Positions 17,090 to 26,228 of a stretch of DNA of 64,000 nucleotides are shown piece after piece. A program made the translations under genes and the position numbers. How positions within the stretch are numbered: position 1 is the stretch's first letter; each line of letters opens with the position of its first letter. The DNA comes from Sphingobacterium wenxiniae (lineage in GTDB: Bacteria; Bacteroidota; Bacteroidia; Sphingobacteriales; Sphingobacteriaceae). The stretch lies in the NCBI RefSeq assembly GCF_900116225.1, contig NZ_FOZZ01000013.1:35184-99183 (forward strand), given 5' to 3'. The notes beneath the pieces are model-generated. The model saw nothing but the letters and a program-made list of their open reading frames with translations, made no database searches and was not told where the DNA came from.

Positions 17090-17965
17090 TTATTGATTGA
17101 TGGTATTCAGCGCCAAAGGTAAAGTATAACTGACTCGCACAGGTCGTCCATTTTGTATTCCTGCATGCCAACTCGGTGCTTTTTTCAACAGGCGAATGGC
17201 TTCTTCTCCTGTACCAAAGCCAATATCCCGAAGCACTTTAAAACTTGACAGACTTCCGTCCGGTTCCACTACGAAAGAAACTTGTACTGTTCCTTTGACA
17301 CCTTGTTCCAAGGCTGATGCCGGATAATTATAATTCTTGGCCACCCATTTCACAAATTCAGCCATTCCATCTTTGGGCTTTGGCATCACTTCCACGGCTG
17401 TAAAGAGTTCACCAACTGTCGCGCCCTGCCCCTCTACGTCATTTAAACGTCCTGTAATAGCTCCGTCCTGCTTCGCTGGACCAAACTCACCTTTCACAAC
17501 AGAAGAACCTCCACCGACCTTACGAAGCGTTAGTCTGGCAGACATTTTATCTTTCAGATCATCTTGGCTTGCGACATCTTCGGCAACACGATGGGCATCC
17601 ACCACTTTTGGTTCTACATGGCGAATCAAATCAATGGACGGAAGGTCTTGGGCAATCTTCTGAACAGGGGCTTGTTCCGCAGGCAATGGCTCTTCTTCTT
17701 TCTCGGGTACTTTTTCGACCAATTCATCTATCGTAATAGGGTCGGATAAGGATACCGTTGTCGTATTCTTTTCCACGGTAGGCATCTTATCGTAAGTGAG
17801 CTTCGCTCCAACGAGTAAAACCACAGCAAGCATAACCAACAATAGCGCCTTGTTGGTTGCTTGTGTTGACAACCTACGCAGTTCATACGCACCGTAAGCT
17901 TGGTTACGAGTTGCAAAGATGACATTCAGCCATTCTTTTTCATAAATATCGAGTTTGTTCCACAT
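17090..17965 (-). CDS. TonB family energy transducer
   Basis: 291-residue inner-membrane-anchored protein that spans the periplasm to energise TonB-dependent receptors. It has a cytoplasmic N-terminus of about 37 residues, one membrane helix (about 38-57, KALLLVMLAVVLLVGAKL), a Pro/Glu-rich periplasmic linker (KVPEKEEEPLPAEQAPVQ), and a C-terminal TonB domain (about 210-288) with YPASALEQGVKGTVQVSFVV and a proline-containing final strand. No exbB/exbD are adjacent. Directly behind its start (17987-18091) is the probable tail of a TonB-dependent receptor gene, see there. Confidence 0.88.
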   Translation of the reverse strand: MWNKLDIYEKEWLNVIFATRNQAYGAYELRRLSTQATNKALLLVMLAVVLLVGAKLTYDKMPTVEKNTTTVSLSDPITIDELVEKVPEKEEEPLPAEQAPVQKIAQDLPSIDLIRHVEPKVVDAHRVAEDVASQDDLKDKMSARLTLRKVGGGSSVVKGEFGPAKQDGAITGRLNDVEGQGATVGELFTAVEVMPKPKDGMAEFVKWVAKNYNYPASALEQGVKGTVQVSFVVEPDGSLSSFKVLRDIGFGTGEEAIRLLKKAPSWHAGIQNGRPVRVSYTLPLALNTINQ

Positions 17966-17986
17966 AACATTAAAATTTGGGGGTTA

Positions 17987-18091
17987 TCACTTTTTAATGT
18001 ATGATGTGAAACGAAAAGAAATTCCATAAATATAGTGGCCAGGAATCGGTGGCCCGTTTAAAGGATCTGTTCTAGCATTATACGTGCATCC
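17987..18091 (-). pseudogene. Possible remnant of a TonB-dependent receptor C-terminus
   Basis: The gap between the tonB-like gene and tsaD is open in one minus-strand frame, from just inside the tsaD 3' end to a TGA at 17987-17989. It reads NARTDPLNGPPIPGHYIYG followed by ISFRFTSYIKK. The segment with a Pro/Gly-rich turn, an aromatic strand and a terminal Phe resembles the last strand of TonB-dependent outer-membrane receptors. There is no start and nothing homologous upstream because tsaD occupies that DNA. It could be a leftover after a deletion or a chance reading; the adjacent TonB gene makes the first more attractive. Confidence 0.4.
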
Positions 18092-19079
18092 GAGCTAAAG
18101 GAGCAATATCTTGCGCTACAAACTCACCTTTTAGATACTTATGGTAGCCAGCGATAGCTATCATCGCAGCATTATCCGTACAATATTCAAATTTGGGAAT
18201 AAACACATTCCAGTTATGCTTTTCACCTAACTCCAACAATCCTTGACGCAAACCGGAATTAGCGGATACTCCGCCAGCAATGGCTACATCCTTCACGCCA
18301 GACTGCTTAACAGCCTTCTTCACTTTATTAAGTAAAATTGACACAATCCGGCTTTGCACAGACGCACAGACATCAGCCATATTTTCCTGTAAGAAGTTCG
18401 GATTTTCAGCTTCTTTTCCCTGTACCATATACAGAATAGCAGTTTTTAATCCTGAGAAACTAAAATTCAATCCAGGAATCTGTGGTTCGGGCAACCTAAA
18501 AGCTTCAGGGTTGCCTTCCTGGGCATACTTATCTATCAATGGCCCGCCTGGATAAGGCAGATTCAATATCTTTGCTGTCTTATCAAATGCTTCACCTGCG
18601 GCATCATCCAAAGTCTGTCCTAGCAGTTCCATCTCGAAATAATCCTTGACCAATACAATCTGCGTATGGCCTCCGGATACAGTCAGGCATAAGAATGGAA
18701 ATGCAGGTTTTGGACTTTCAATAAAATGCGCTAGAATATGTGCCTGCATATGGTTTACTTCAATCAATGGGAGTTGACGAGCCAAAGCAAAGGATTTGGC
18801 GAAGGAAGTTCCGACCAAAAGTGAGCCTAAAAGACCTGGACCTCGTGTAAAAGCTACTGCATCTATTTCTTTTTTGCTTATTTTTGCTTCTTGGATGGCT
18901 TGATCCACTGTAGGAATAACATTTTGCTGATGGGCACGGGAGGCCAACTCGGGTACAACGCCGCCATATTTTGCGTGAACGGCCTGTCCCGCTATAATAT
19001 TTGACTTGATTTCGCCGTCTATACAGATAGATGCTGAAGTTTCGTCACAGGATGATTCAATACCGAGGATAACTGCCAT
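18078..19079 (-). CDS. tsaD: tRNA N6-adenosine threonylcarbamoyltransferase TsaD
   Basis: Catalytic subunit of the complex that makes t6A37 in ANN-decoding tRNAs. The 333-residue protein starts MAVILGIESSCDETSAS and carries the metal-binding VNHMQAHILAHF (HxxxH), TVSGGHTQIVLV and the sugar-kinase-like IAGGVSANSGLR. An ATG at 19103 would prepend eight residues (MLYLKSIT) unlike the family, so 19079 is used. It is divergent from the giant TamB-like gene with almost no intergenic space; a TATTTTTG box at 19103-19110 on the minus strand is its likely promoter. Confidence 0.95.
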   Translation of the reverse strand: MAVILGIESSCDETSASICIDGEIKSNIIAGQAVHAKYGGVVPELASRAHQQNVIPTVDQAIQEAKISKKEIDAVAFTRGPGLLGSLLVGTSFAKSFALARQLPLIEVNHMQAHILAHFIESPKPAFPFLCLTVSGGHTQIVLVKDYFEMELLGQTLDDAAGEAFDKTAKILNLPYPGGPLIDKYAQEGNPEAFRLPEPQIPGLNFSFSGLKTAILYMVQGKEAENPNFLQENMADVCASVQSRIVSILLNKVKKAVKQSGVKDVAIAGGVSANSGLRQGLLELGEKHNWNVFIPKFEYCTDNAAMIAIAGYHKYLKGEFVAQDIAPLARMHV

Positions 19080-19102
19080 GGTGATAGATTTTAAATAGAG
19101 CA

Positions 19103-19110
19103 CAAAAATA
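19103..19110 (-). promoter_or_regulatory. Probable -7 box of tsaD
   Basis: TATTTTTG on the minus strand, 24 bases before the tsaD ATG. The box overlaps by one base the codon (ATC at 19110) where the divergent TamB protein should begin. Confidence 0.55.
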
Positions 19111-22100
19111 TCAAAAAAATACTAAAAATAACGCTTTATACCCTGCTCGGCATTCTCCTGCTGACCGCAGCTGCTATTTTTGCTCTACGCTATCCTACTG
19201 TCCAGACCTATGTCAGCAAAAAAGTTGCCAGCTATCTTAGCCAAGAATTACAGACAAAAATCGAAGTTGAAAAGGTCTATTTCAAACCATTTTCTTCTTT
19301 GGAGATACATAACATTTTGATAGAAGACCGAACAGGAAACCGAATTCTATCTGTCAAAAATGCCGAAGCACGACTATCTTTGGTCAAACTTTTCCAACAA
19401 GAAATAGTCATCAGGCGACTTCGGCTGGAAGAAGCTTATGTAGATTATCACATCTACAAAGACAGCAACAACTTTAGTTTTTTGATTGATTATTTCAGTT
19501 CACCAAAAACCGATGATGATGCCCCATCCTCTTCCATGAACTTGGATCTACAGCAGGTCGAACTGTTTAACAACACGGTCAAGGTAGTTAACCACACAGT
19601 CAAACATCATCATCAAGGTATTGATTTCGGGGATCTAGAAATATCCGAACTGAGCGGTTCACTTTCGGATATTCACTATGATAAGGAACATGTTTCCGCG
19701 AAAGTAGAAGAGTTGACATTGAAAGAAAAATCAGGTTTTTTCCTACAAGAGTTATCGGCTCTATCTTATGTTTCCAATACTAAAATGGAATTCGACCGAT
19801 TAAAGCTCAAGACCAATCAATCCAATCTACAGGATTATCTCCTATTTGAATATCAGTCTTTTGCCGATTTTTCAGACTTTATAAAAAAAGTGCATATTCA
19901 GGGCACATTGATCAATAGTTACGTAGACTCCAAGGATATCGAATATTTCGCTCCATCTATGCAACAGGTACAGTTCACAACGAACATCGATCAAGCTACG
20001 GTCTCTGGAACAGTTGAACATATCAAGGCACAAGACGTACAGCTACGAACAGGAAAGCAAACCAAGCTGAGCGGCAATTTTACTATTGATGGACTTCCTA
20101 TAATTGAACGCACCCAATTCGAGATGGAATTAGAGGAGTTGACTTCCTCTGCACAAGATCTGGAAAGATTGGTCCCTCCATTAGCAAATATGCAATCCTT
20201 CGATCTGCCGGAAATGACACATCGATTTGGACAGCTTACTTACCAAGGTAAACTCTCCGGGCTTTATCATGACTTCAAAATCAATGGAACTGCCAAAACG
20301 GACTTAGGCATCATTCGCACACAAACAGCTATTAACCTTCGTCCAATCCTTCAATATACTGGGCATATTCAAAGTGAAGGGTTTAACCTCGGAAACCTCA
20401 TACAGGCCAATATCCTTGGCACAAGTGGTTTTACCGTAGAATTTGACGGTGAGGGAACTAAAAAGGAGAATCTGCATCTCACCGCAGATGGAGCGCTTCA
20501 ACAAATCTTCATTAAGGGCCATACGTATGATCATATAAATTTTAACAGCAGCTTTATCAACCAGATTTTAGCTGCCGAAGGAAAAGTACAAGATCCGTAC
20601 GCCAGCTTAAATTTTAAAGGTGAAGTCAATCTATTTGAGGACGTTCCTATATATACTTTTCAGAGTGCGGTGCAACATCTCAATTTAAAACGCACACACC
20701 TTTTTGAGAGAGATAGTATCCTGATCAAAAATTCTGACCTACAAGCAGTGTTAAGCGGCAACACGCTCAATTCTTTAAACGGAGAAGTCTTATCCGACCA
20801 TATCGAATTTACTTCGACACGAGGCGAGTTTTCAATAAGTTACCTGGATTTCTCTTCAACAGGTGACGAGAAATCAAAACAAATGATTCTAAAGTCCGAT
20901 GTGGCAGACTTGGAACTCAACGGTGAAATAGATCTGAACAGCATTGCACCGTACTTCCGCTCATTAGCCATGCGTTATGCACCTGCCATTAACATTGAGG
21001 CAAAACCATACAATCCCCAGAATTTTGACCTAAAAGTCAATATTAAAGCTTTTGAACCTGTATCAGCTCTCTTCGACCCAAATCTGAAATTAGAAGATGG
21101 TGCTCGTCTGGACGCACAGTTTTCTACAGATAACTACACCGCAAATTTTAAGGCATTCAGCCCGATGGTTTCCTATAAAGGGATGAAGCTGAAGAATCTA
21201 AATATTACCGAAAGTGCGGATGGCAGAGCCTTCGCTTTGCAAGTAGATGCAGATCGTTTTAGTCTGTCAGACTCAGCTTACATAGACAATATCCGGATTA
21301 CGAATGAGCTGTCAAATGATAGCCTACATTTCAATATTGTACTTTCCGAAGAACAGCGCTCCAATTTCTTTGATTTACATGGCAATATACACTTTGCCTA
21401 TAATCAGCCTGCTTATATTCGCTTTGAAAGGTCAAAAATTGTATTGAACGAAGAAGATTGGTCTGTCAACCAAGATGCTGACTTACGGGTTTCCAAAGGT
21501 AAGTTTTACTTGAATAACCTAATTTTGAGGCGTGATAATCAGCAGGTCAACATCGATGGTATTTTGTCCGATGAAAATGACCGTGTTGCCGTTGCGTTCA
21601 AGGATTTCAGTCTGGCTTCCTTTTCCGGTATTACCCGACCTTTAGGAATACAGCTACAAGGACAGATGAATGGAAATGTGAAAATTCATTCTGTATTTAA
21701 TTCCCCAAGCCTGTCCGCACATATCCAGACCTCACCCATTATCTACAACCATCTTCCTATCGGAACACTGACCATTGATGCGGATTTTGAACCAAACAGT
21801 GGACTCATGCAGCTGCATTCGCAACTTTTGAATGTACAGGGCAATGGATTTGAATTGGCCGGTACGTATGATGTTAAATCGACCACTAATGCTTTGCAGT
21901 TACAAGGCAAGGTAAAAGATAGCGACCTGTTCTTGATCCAACCCTTTCTCAAAACGTTGGTGTCCGATTTGGATGGAAAAATCAGTGGAGATGCCCTTAT
22001 CACCGGTACGATCCTAAATCCAACCATTTCAGGAACGGCAACTGTCAAACAGGCTAACTTTAAGGTCAATTACCTACAAACAGCTTATCAGCTCAACAAT

Positions 22101-23522
22101 CAGCCCATTTTAATTGATAAGAATCGGTTTCATTTAGCAAATTTCAAATTTCAAGATAATAGAAACGCTGTTGCAACAGCACAGGGTCATCTCGATCTGA
22201 ACAAGCTCAGCGACCCGACGCTGGACATCATGGTCACGGCCGACAACTTTCATGTGTTGAATACGCAACGCAAGGATAATGAACTGTTTTTCGGGACTGC
22301 ATTTGCCTCAGGCTCTTTCAAGTTCCAAGGCCCGACTTCTTCCATCTATATGGATATTCGTGCACAGTCCAATGCTAACACTGTTATCACTATCCCGTTC
22401 AACACATCGCTCAAAATCAGCGACAACGATTTTATATATTTCGTTAGCAAGGATTCATCTTCCAATGAAGAGGCTAAGCAGCGCAATCTGTTCAGCGGGT
22501 TGACTATGAACATGGATCTGTCCGTTACGCCAGATGCCGAAATCAATCTTGAAAACAACATTGGCTCGCTGAAAGCTACTGGGACAGGCGCTATCTCCTT
22601 ACGGATTTCGAGTTTAGGGGATTTTGAAATGTTTGGTGATTATAACGTTGTCTCAGGGAAGTTCCATTTTACAGCGCAAGATTTTTTCAATAAATATTTT
22701 GATATTCGGGAAGGAGGAACCATCCGTTGGACAGGAAACCCTTCCGAGGCGACAATTAATGTTAGCGCATTGTATCAGCAGCGGACTTCCATTGCACCAC
22801 TCTACAATGCGGCGGGTCGAGCTGAGAATCATGAACGGATATTGGCACAGGCAGATATGAACCTGAGAGGTACGCTTTCCCAACCCGAAGTTTCCTTCGA
22901 CTTGAACTTTCCACAAAATCCGTATATCAAAGATGAACTGCAAGCTTTTTTCAGCGATGCCAATAATGTCAACCAACAGGCAATTAGCCTTATCGTACGA
23001 AGGAGCTTTACGCCTGCATCTACACAGGAATTTGGACGGGAAGTGAACAACACATTGCTTTCTGCCGGAACGGAAATAGCTTTCAACCAACTGAACAGCA
23101 TTATATCCCAGTCGTTGAACGTTAACTTCTTCGACCTAAACATCCGCTCTTTCAACGATGCTTCTGCTTCTCTGCGCTTCTTTAATGATCGTCTGGTGTT
23201 TACAGGCGGTGTAACGGATAACCGAAACCGGCAAATAAATGACCTAACATTGTTTACAGACAAGGTTGTTACCGATGCGGAGATGACTTTCAAATTGCGT
23301 CAGGATGGTAATCTGGTGCTTCGTGCGTACAACCGCTTGAACGCACGGAATTTCCTTTTCACACCGAATAGTGATTATATTAACGCTGTTGGTTTGGTGT
23401 ATCGACAGGAATTCAATTCTCTATCAGAATTTTGGCGCAAGATGTGGGTATGGAAAGAGCGCCGCAAGCCCGAGGAACAGAAAACTACTACCGCTGCTGC
23501 TCAGGATTCGACATCTAATTAA
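19110..23522 (+). CDS. Translocation/assembly module TamB (AsmA-like, DUF490), start codon unclear
   Basis: Very large envelope protein of about 1470 residues, expected to be anchored in the inner membrane and span the periplasm as a long beta-groove for lipid transport or barrel assembly. The frame is open from 19095. A typical N-terminal anchor (KKILKITLYTLLGILLLTAA) is followed by KIEVEKVYFKPFSSLEIHN, then repetitive beta-rich sequence. The C-terminal DUF490/TamB domain is recognisable around residues 1170-1440 (SGKFHFTAQDFFNKYFDI). No ATG, GTG or TTG lies upstream of the TTG at 19299, which would cut off the anchor; ATC at 19110 stands where a Met is expected. It is divergent from tsaD, and its stop overlaps the next gene by 4 bases. 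Confidence 0.85.
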   Translation: MKKILKITLYTLLGILLLTAAAIFALRYPTVQTYVSKKVASYLSQELQTKIEVEKVYFKPFSSLEIHNILIEDRTGNRILSVKNAEARLSLVKLFQQEIVIRRLRLEEAYVDYHIYKDSNNFSFLIDYFSSPKTDDDAPSSSMNLDLQQVELFNNTVKVVNHTVKHHHQGIDFGDLEISELSGSLSDIHYDKEHVSAKVEELTLKEKSGFFLQELSALSYVSNTKMEFDRLKLKTNQSNLQDYLLFEYQSFADFSDFIKKVHIQGTLINSYVDSKDIEYFAPSMQQVQFTTNIDQATVSGTVEHIKAQDVQLRTGKQTKLSGNFTIDGLPIIERTQFEMELEELTSSAQDLERLVPPLANMQSFDLPEMTHRFGQLTYQGKLSGLYHDFKINGTAKTDLGIIRTQTAINLRPILQYTGHIQSEGFNLGNLIQANILGTSGFTVEFDGEGTKKENLHLTADGALQQIFIKGHTYDHINFNSSFINQILAAEGKVQDPYASLNFKGEVNLFEDVPIYTFQSAVQHLNLKRTHLFERDSILIKNSDLQAVLSGNTLNSLNGEVLSDHIEFTSTRGEFSISYLDFSSTGDEKSKQMILKSDVADLELNGEIDLNSIAPYFRSLAMRYAPAINIEAKPYNPQNFDLKVNIKAFEPVSALFDPNLKLEDGARLDAQFSTDNYTANFKAFSPMVSYKGMKLKNLNITESADGRAFALQVDADRFSLSDSAYIDNIRITNELSNDSLHFNIVLSEEQRSNFFDLHGNIHFAYNQPAYIRFERSKIVLNEEDWSVNQDADLRVSKGKFYLNNLILRRDNQQVNIDGILSDENDRVAVAFKDFSLASFSGITRPLGIQLQGQMNGNVKIHSVFNSPSLSAHIQTSPIIYNHLPIGTLTIDADFEPNSGLMQLHSQLLNVQGNGFELAGTYDVKSTTNALQLQGKVKDSDLFLIQPFLKTLVSDLDGKISGDALITGTILNPTISGTATVKQANFKVNYLQTAYQLNNQPILIDKNRFHLANFKFQDNRNAVATAQGHLDLNKLSDPTLDIMVTADNFHVLNTQRKDNELFFGTAFASGSFKFQGPTSSIYMDIRAQSNANTVITIPFNTSLKISDNDFIYFVSKDSSSNEEAKQRNLFSGLTMNMDLSVTPDAEINLENNIGSLKATGTGAISLRISSLGDFEMFGDYNVVSGKFHFTAQDFFNKYFDIREGGTIRWTGNPSEATINVSALYQQRTSIAPLYNAAGRAENHERILAQADMNLRGTLSQPEVSFDLNFPQNPYIKDELQAFFSDANNVNQQAISLIVRRSFTPASTQEFGREVNNTLLSAGTEIAFNQLNSIISQSLNVNFFDLNIRSFNDASASLRFFNDRLVFTGGVTDNRNRQINDLTLFTDKVVTDAEMTFKLRQDGNLVLRAYNRLNARNFLFTPNSDYINAVGLVYRQEFNSLSEFWRKMWVWKERRKPEEQKTTTAAAQDSTSN

Positions 23523-23809
23523 TGCTTTAATAACATCCGTAGCAAGGATTCCCATTCTTCCTGCAGACTACTTTTGCATTCCGGTTGTTTCGCCCGGTTA
23601 TACCAATAGCGTGCATTCCACAAATCACCCTCTACGCGATGCAAGTAAGCATGCACATGTGCGGATGTTGCATCTTCCAGATGGTCAATGAGGTCATGCG
23701 CCTGTTTCCACTCTCCTTTTGCATTATACCATAATGCTTTTAGGTGAACGGAAAGCCCTTCCGGAGGTTGGGGCTGCCCTAATGTTTCTTTAAATTCTTC
23801 GAATGTCAT
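23519..23809 (-). CDS. Conserved hypothetical protein (96 aa)
   Basis: Small soluble protein without signal or membrane segment. It is rich in Trp, His and Leu, and reads as helical repeats: LKALWYNAKGEWKQAHDLID and AYLHRVEGDLWNARYWYNRA. The W-N-A-x-Y-W-Y-x-R-A pattern is one I associate with a widespread family of small hypothetical proteins, possibly TPR-like. It is convergent with the TamB gene, overlapping its stop by 4 bases, and lies downstream of tex on the same strand. Function unknown. Confidence 0.72.
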   Translation of the reverse strand: MTFEEFKETLGQPQPPEGLSVHLKALWYNAKGEWKQAHDLIDHLEDATSAHVHAYLHRVEGDLWNARYWYNRAKQPECKSSLQEEWESLLRMLLKH

Positions 23810-23860
23810 ATTTAAAGATAAGGATTTTATTCAATGCTAATCATCTACTTTTTTAAGCTT

Positions 23861-23894
23861 AAACCTATAAGGTTTTTAAAAACCTTATAGGTTT
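23861..23894. repeat. Double-palindrome element, ACCTATAAGGT type
   Basis: 34-bp perfect palindrome with 16-bp arms and a 2-base centre. Each arm carries ACCTATAAGGT, itself a mini-palindrome (ACCT-ATA-AGGT), followed by TTTT toward the centre. The architecture is the same as the elements at 17033 and 47418 although the sequence differs. It lies just after tex and may terminate it. Confidence 0.85.
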
Positions 23895-23899
23895 GGCTA

Positions 23900-26122
23900 T
23901 TATTTAAACTTACTTGCCAATGCGGCCAGTTTAGCAGCCATATCGGTTTCCGGTTCTCTTTTTTTATCTTTTTCGGAACGCTTGCGTGGTGCCGGTCCGT
24001 CCTCTGTTTTCATGGACAAGCCTATACGATTACGGCGTTCATCTATTTCGGTCACAGTCACCATCACTTGCTGTTGTACCTTAACTACTTCGTGTGGATC
24101 AGATACAAAACGGTTAGCCAACTGGCTAAGGTGAACCAAACCATCTTGATGCACACCAATATCCACAAAAGCACCGAAATTGGTAATGTTAGTAACAATC
24201 CCCGGCAATCTCATACCTATACGCAAATCGGCAATACTATTTACACCATCAGTGAAAGAGAAAGCCTCAAATTGTTCACGCGGATCTCTTCCGGGTTTGG
24301 ACAGCTCAGCAAGAATGTCGTTCAAGGTAGGTAGTCCAACATCTTCACTGCTATATTTCTTCAAGTCAATTTGCTTGCGCAGTTTTTCATCACGCATCAA
24401 ATCTTCTACCTTCACCTGTAAATCTTTTGCCATTTGTTCCACCAAGGCATATCTTTCCGGATGAACAGCAGAGGCATCCAAAGGATGTTCACCGTTTCGT
24501 ATACGTAAGAATCCTGCAGCTTGTTCAAAAGCTTTATCACCCAGACGAGGTACTTTCTTCAATTCACGACGGGAGCGAAAAGGACCATTCGCCACACGGT
24601 AATTCACAATCTGCTGTGCCAAAGACGGTCCTAAACCGGACACATAAGCCAAAATTTGCTTGGAGGCCGTGTTAAGCTCTACACCCACAGCATTTACGCA
24701 GGAGATAACTGTATCATCCAAGGATGTTTGCAACTTGTTTTGGTCTACATCGTGCTGGTATTGTCCTACACCGATAGATTTTGGATCAATTTTTACCAAT
24801 TCCGCTAACGGATCCATTAACCTCCGACCAATGGAAATAGCTCCACGCACTGTCACATCATAATCCGGAAATTCTTCACGTGCCACTTCGGAAGCAGAGT
24901 AAATAGATGCTCCCGATTCATTGACCATGACAATTGTTACATCTTTCAGACCAAGCTTTCGGACAAACTCTTCGGTTTCACGTCCCGCAGTGCCATTACC
25001 CACTGCAATGGCTTCAACAGCATATTTTTTCACCAAAAGTTCCACTGTTTTTGCAGCTTCGCTCAATCCACCGGCACCATTATGGGGATAAATCGTAGTA
25101 TTCTCCAACAAGGTTCCTTGCTCATCCAACACGACAGTTTTACAACCTGTTCGGAAGCCCGGGTCTAAAGCCAACAATCTTTTTTGCCCCAAAGGTGCAG
25201 CCAATAGCAATTGACGCACATTGTCCGCAAAGACTTTAATGGCTTCTTCATCGGCTTTTTGTCTGGTCAATACACGTACCTCGGTTTCCATCGATGGCTT
25301 TAATAGACGTTTATAGCTATCTTGGATAGCTAAACCAACCTGCTCAGCAGCCTCATTACGGCCTTTGATGTATTGCTTTTCTATGATGGGTAAAGTCAAT
25401 GTTTCGTCTACCTGAATATCCAAATACAGCAATTCTTCCTTTTCGCCTCGGCGCATTGCCAACACACGGTGTGAAGGTGCATCTTTCAACGATTCAGACC
25501 ATTCAAAATAATCTTTGTACTTGATAGCTGCCTCCTCTTTTCCGGGAACAACACGAGCTACAAACTGACCTGCATCTACAAAGGTCTTACGCACTTTTGT
25601 GCGCACTTCGACATCCTCGGCTATTTGTTCTGCGATAATATCTCGAGCACCTGCTAACGCTTCTTCAAGGGAGTTAACGCCTTTCTCCTCATCGACAAAA
25701 GCCTCTGCCAGGGTTGTCACATCATTGGAGCTTTGCTCCAACAGTGTGTCCGCCAAAGGTTGCAGACCTTTTTCTCTTGCCATCGAAGCCCTGGTTTTGC
25801 GTTTTGGCTTATAAGGCAGGTAAATATCTTCAAGGATAGCCATGGTTTCTGCTTCCTTGACTTGTTTCTCCAGTTCTGGAGTAAGTTTCCCTTGTTCGGT
25901 AATAGATTTCAAGACCGCTTCTTTGCGCTTGTCCAAATCACGAAGCTGTTGAACACGGTCACGGATATTGGTAATCTGTACCTCATCCAGACTACCGGTC
26001 AACTCTTTACGATAACGGGCAATAAAAGGTACTGTTGCGCCCTCGTCAAGCAGATTGATGGTGGTTTGCACCTGTCTGCTGCTGACACCCAACTCTTGCG
26101 AAATAATAATTTCGTACGTCAT
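23900..26122 (-). CDS. Tex family RNA-binding transcription accessory protein
   Basis: 740-residue cytoplasmic nucleic-acid-binding protein. Order of parts: N-terminal Tex helical region with VPFIARYRKELTGSLDE (about 30-48) and LPYKPKRKTRASMAREKGL (about 100-118), YqgF/RNase H-like domain beginning LLALDPGFRTGCKTVVLD (about 318), helix-hairpin-helix region with LGPSLAQQIVNYR and RSRRELKKVPRLGDKAFEQ (about 495-530), and a C-terminal S1 domain (about 635-705, GIVTNITNFGAFVDIGVHQ). The length is slightly below E. coli YhgF (773). It is thought to affect transcription and RNA stability; the exact role is unsettled in the family. It is followed by a double-palindrome element. Confidence 0.94.
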   Translation of the reverse strand: MTYEIIISQELGVSSRQVQTTINLLDEGATVPFIARYRKELTGSLDEVQITNIRDRVQQLRDLDKRKEAVLKSITEQGKLTPELEKQVKEAETMAILEDIYLPYKPKRKTRASMAREKGLQPLADTLLEQSSNDVTTLAEAFVDEEKGVNSLEEALAGARDIIAEQIAEDVEVRTKVRKTFVDAGQFVARVVPGKEEAAIKYKDYFEWSESLKDAPSHRVLAMRRGEKEELLYLDIQVDETLTLPIIEKQYIKGRNEAAEQVGLAIQDSYKRLLKPSMETEVRVLTRQKADEEAIKVFADNVRQLLLAAPLGQKRLLALDPGFRTGCKTVVLDEQGTLLENTTIYPHNGAGGLSEAAKTVELLVKKYAVEAIAVGNGTAGRETEEFVRKLGLKDVTIVMVNESGASIYSASEVAREEFPDYDVTVRGAISIGRRLMDPLAELVKIDPKSIGVGQYQHDVDQNKLQTSLDDTVISCVNAVGVELNTASKQILAYVSGLGPSLAQQIVNYRVANGPFRSRRELKKVPRLGDKAFEQAAGFLRIRNGEHPLDASAVHPERYALVEQMAKDLQVKVEDLMRDEKLRKQIDLKKYSSEDVGLPTLNDILAELSKPGRDPREQFEAFSFTDGVNSIADLRIGMRLPGIVTNITNFGAFVDIGVHQDGLVHLSQLANRFVSDPHEVVKVQQQVMVTVTEIDERRNRIGLSMKTEDGPAPRKRSEKDKKREPETDMAAKLAALASKFK

Positions 26123-26170
26123 ATAGGAATTAAAATTTTCAGCGTAATGTATAACGCTTAGACTATGTTA

Positions 26171-26206
26171 AAAAAGAAAGCTGTAGACCTTAGCCAACAG
26201 CTTTTT
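26171..26206 (-). terminator. Terminator of tatA (minus strand)
   Basis: AAAGCTGT/ACAGCTTT stem with a T-rich tail on the minus strand, between tatA and tex. Confidence 0.7.
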
Positions 26207-26228
26207 AACCAATTATATTGTAATAAGA

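Noticed and set aside
22653..23293. Two overlapping minus-strand open frames inside the TamB C-terminal domain
   Set aside because: The plus strand encodes the conserved DUF490 domain; the antisense readings look like no protein family.
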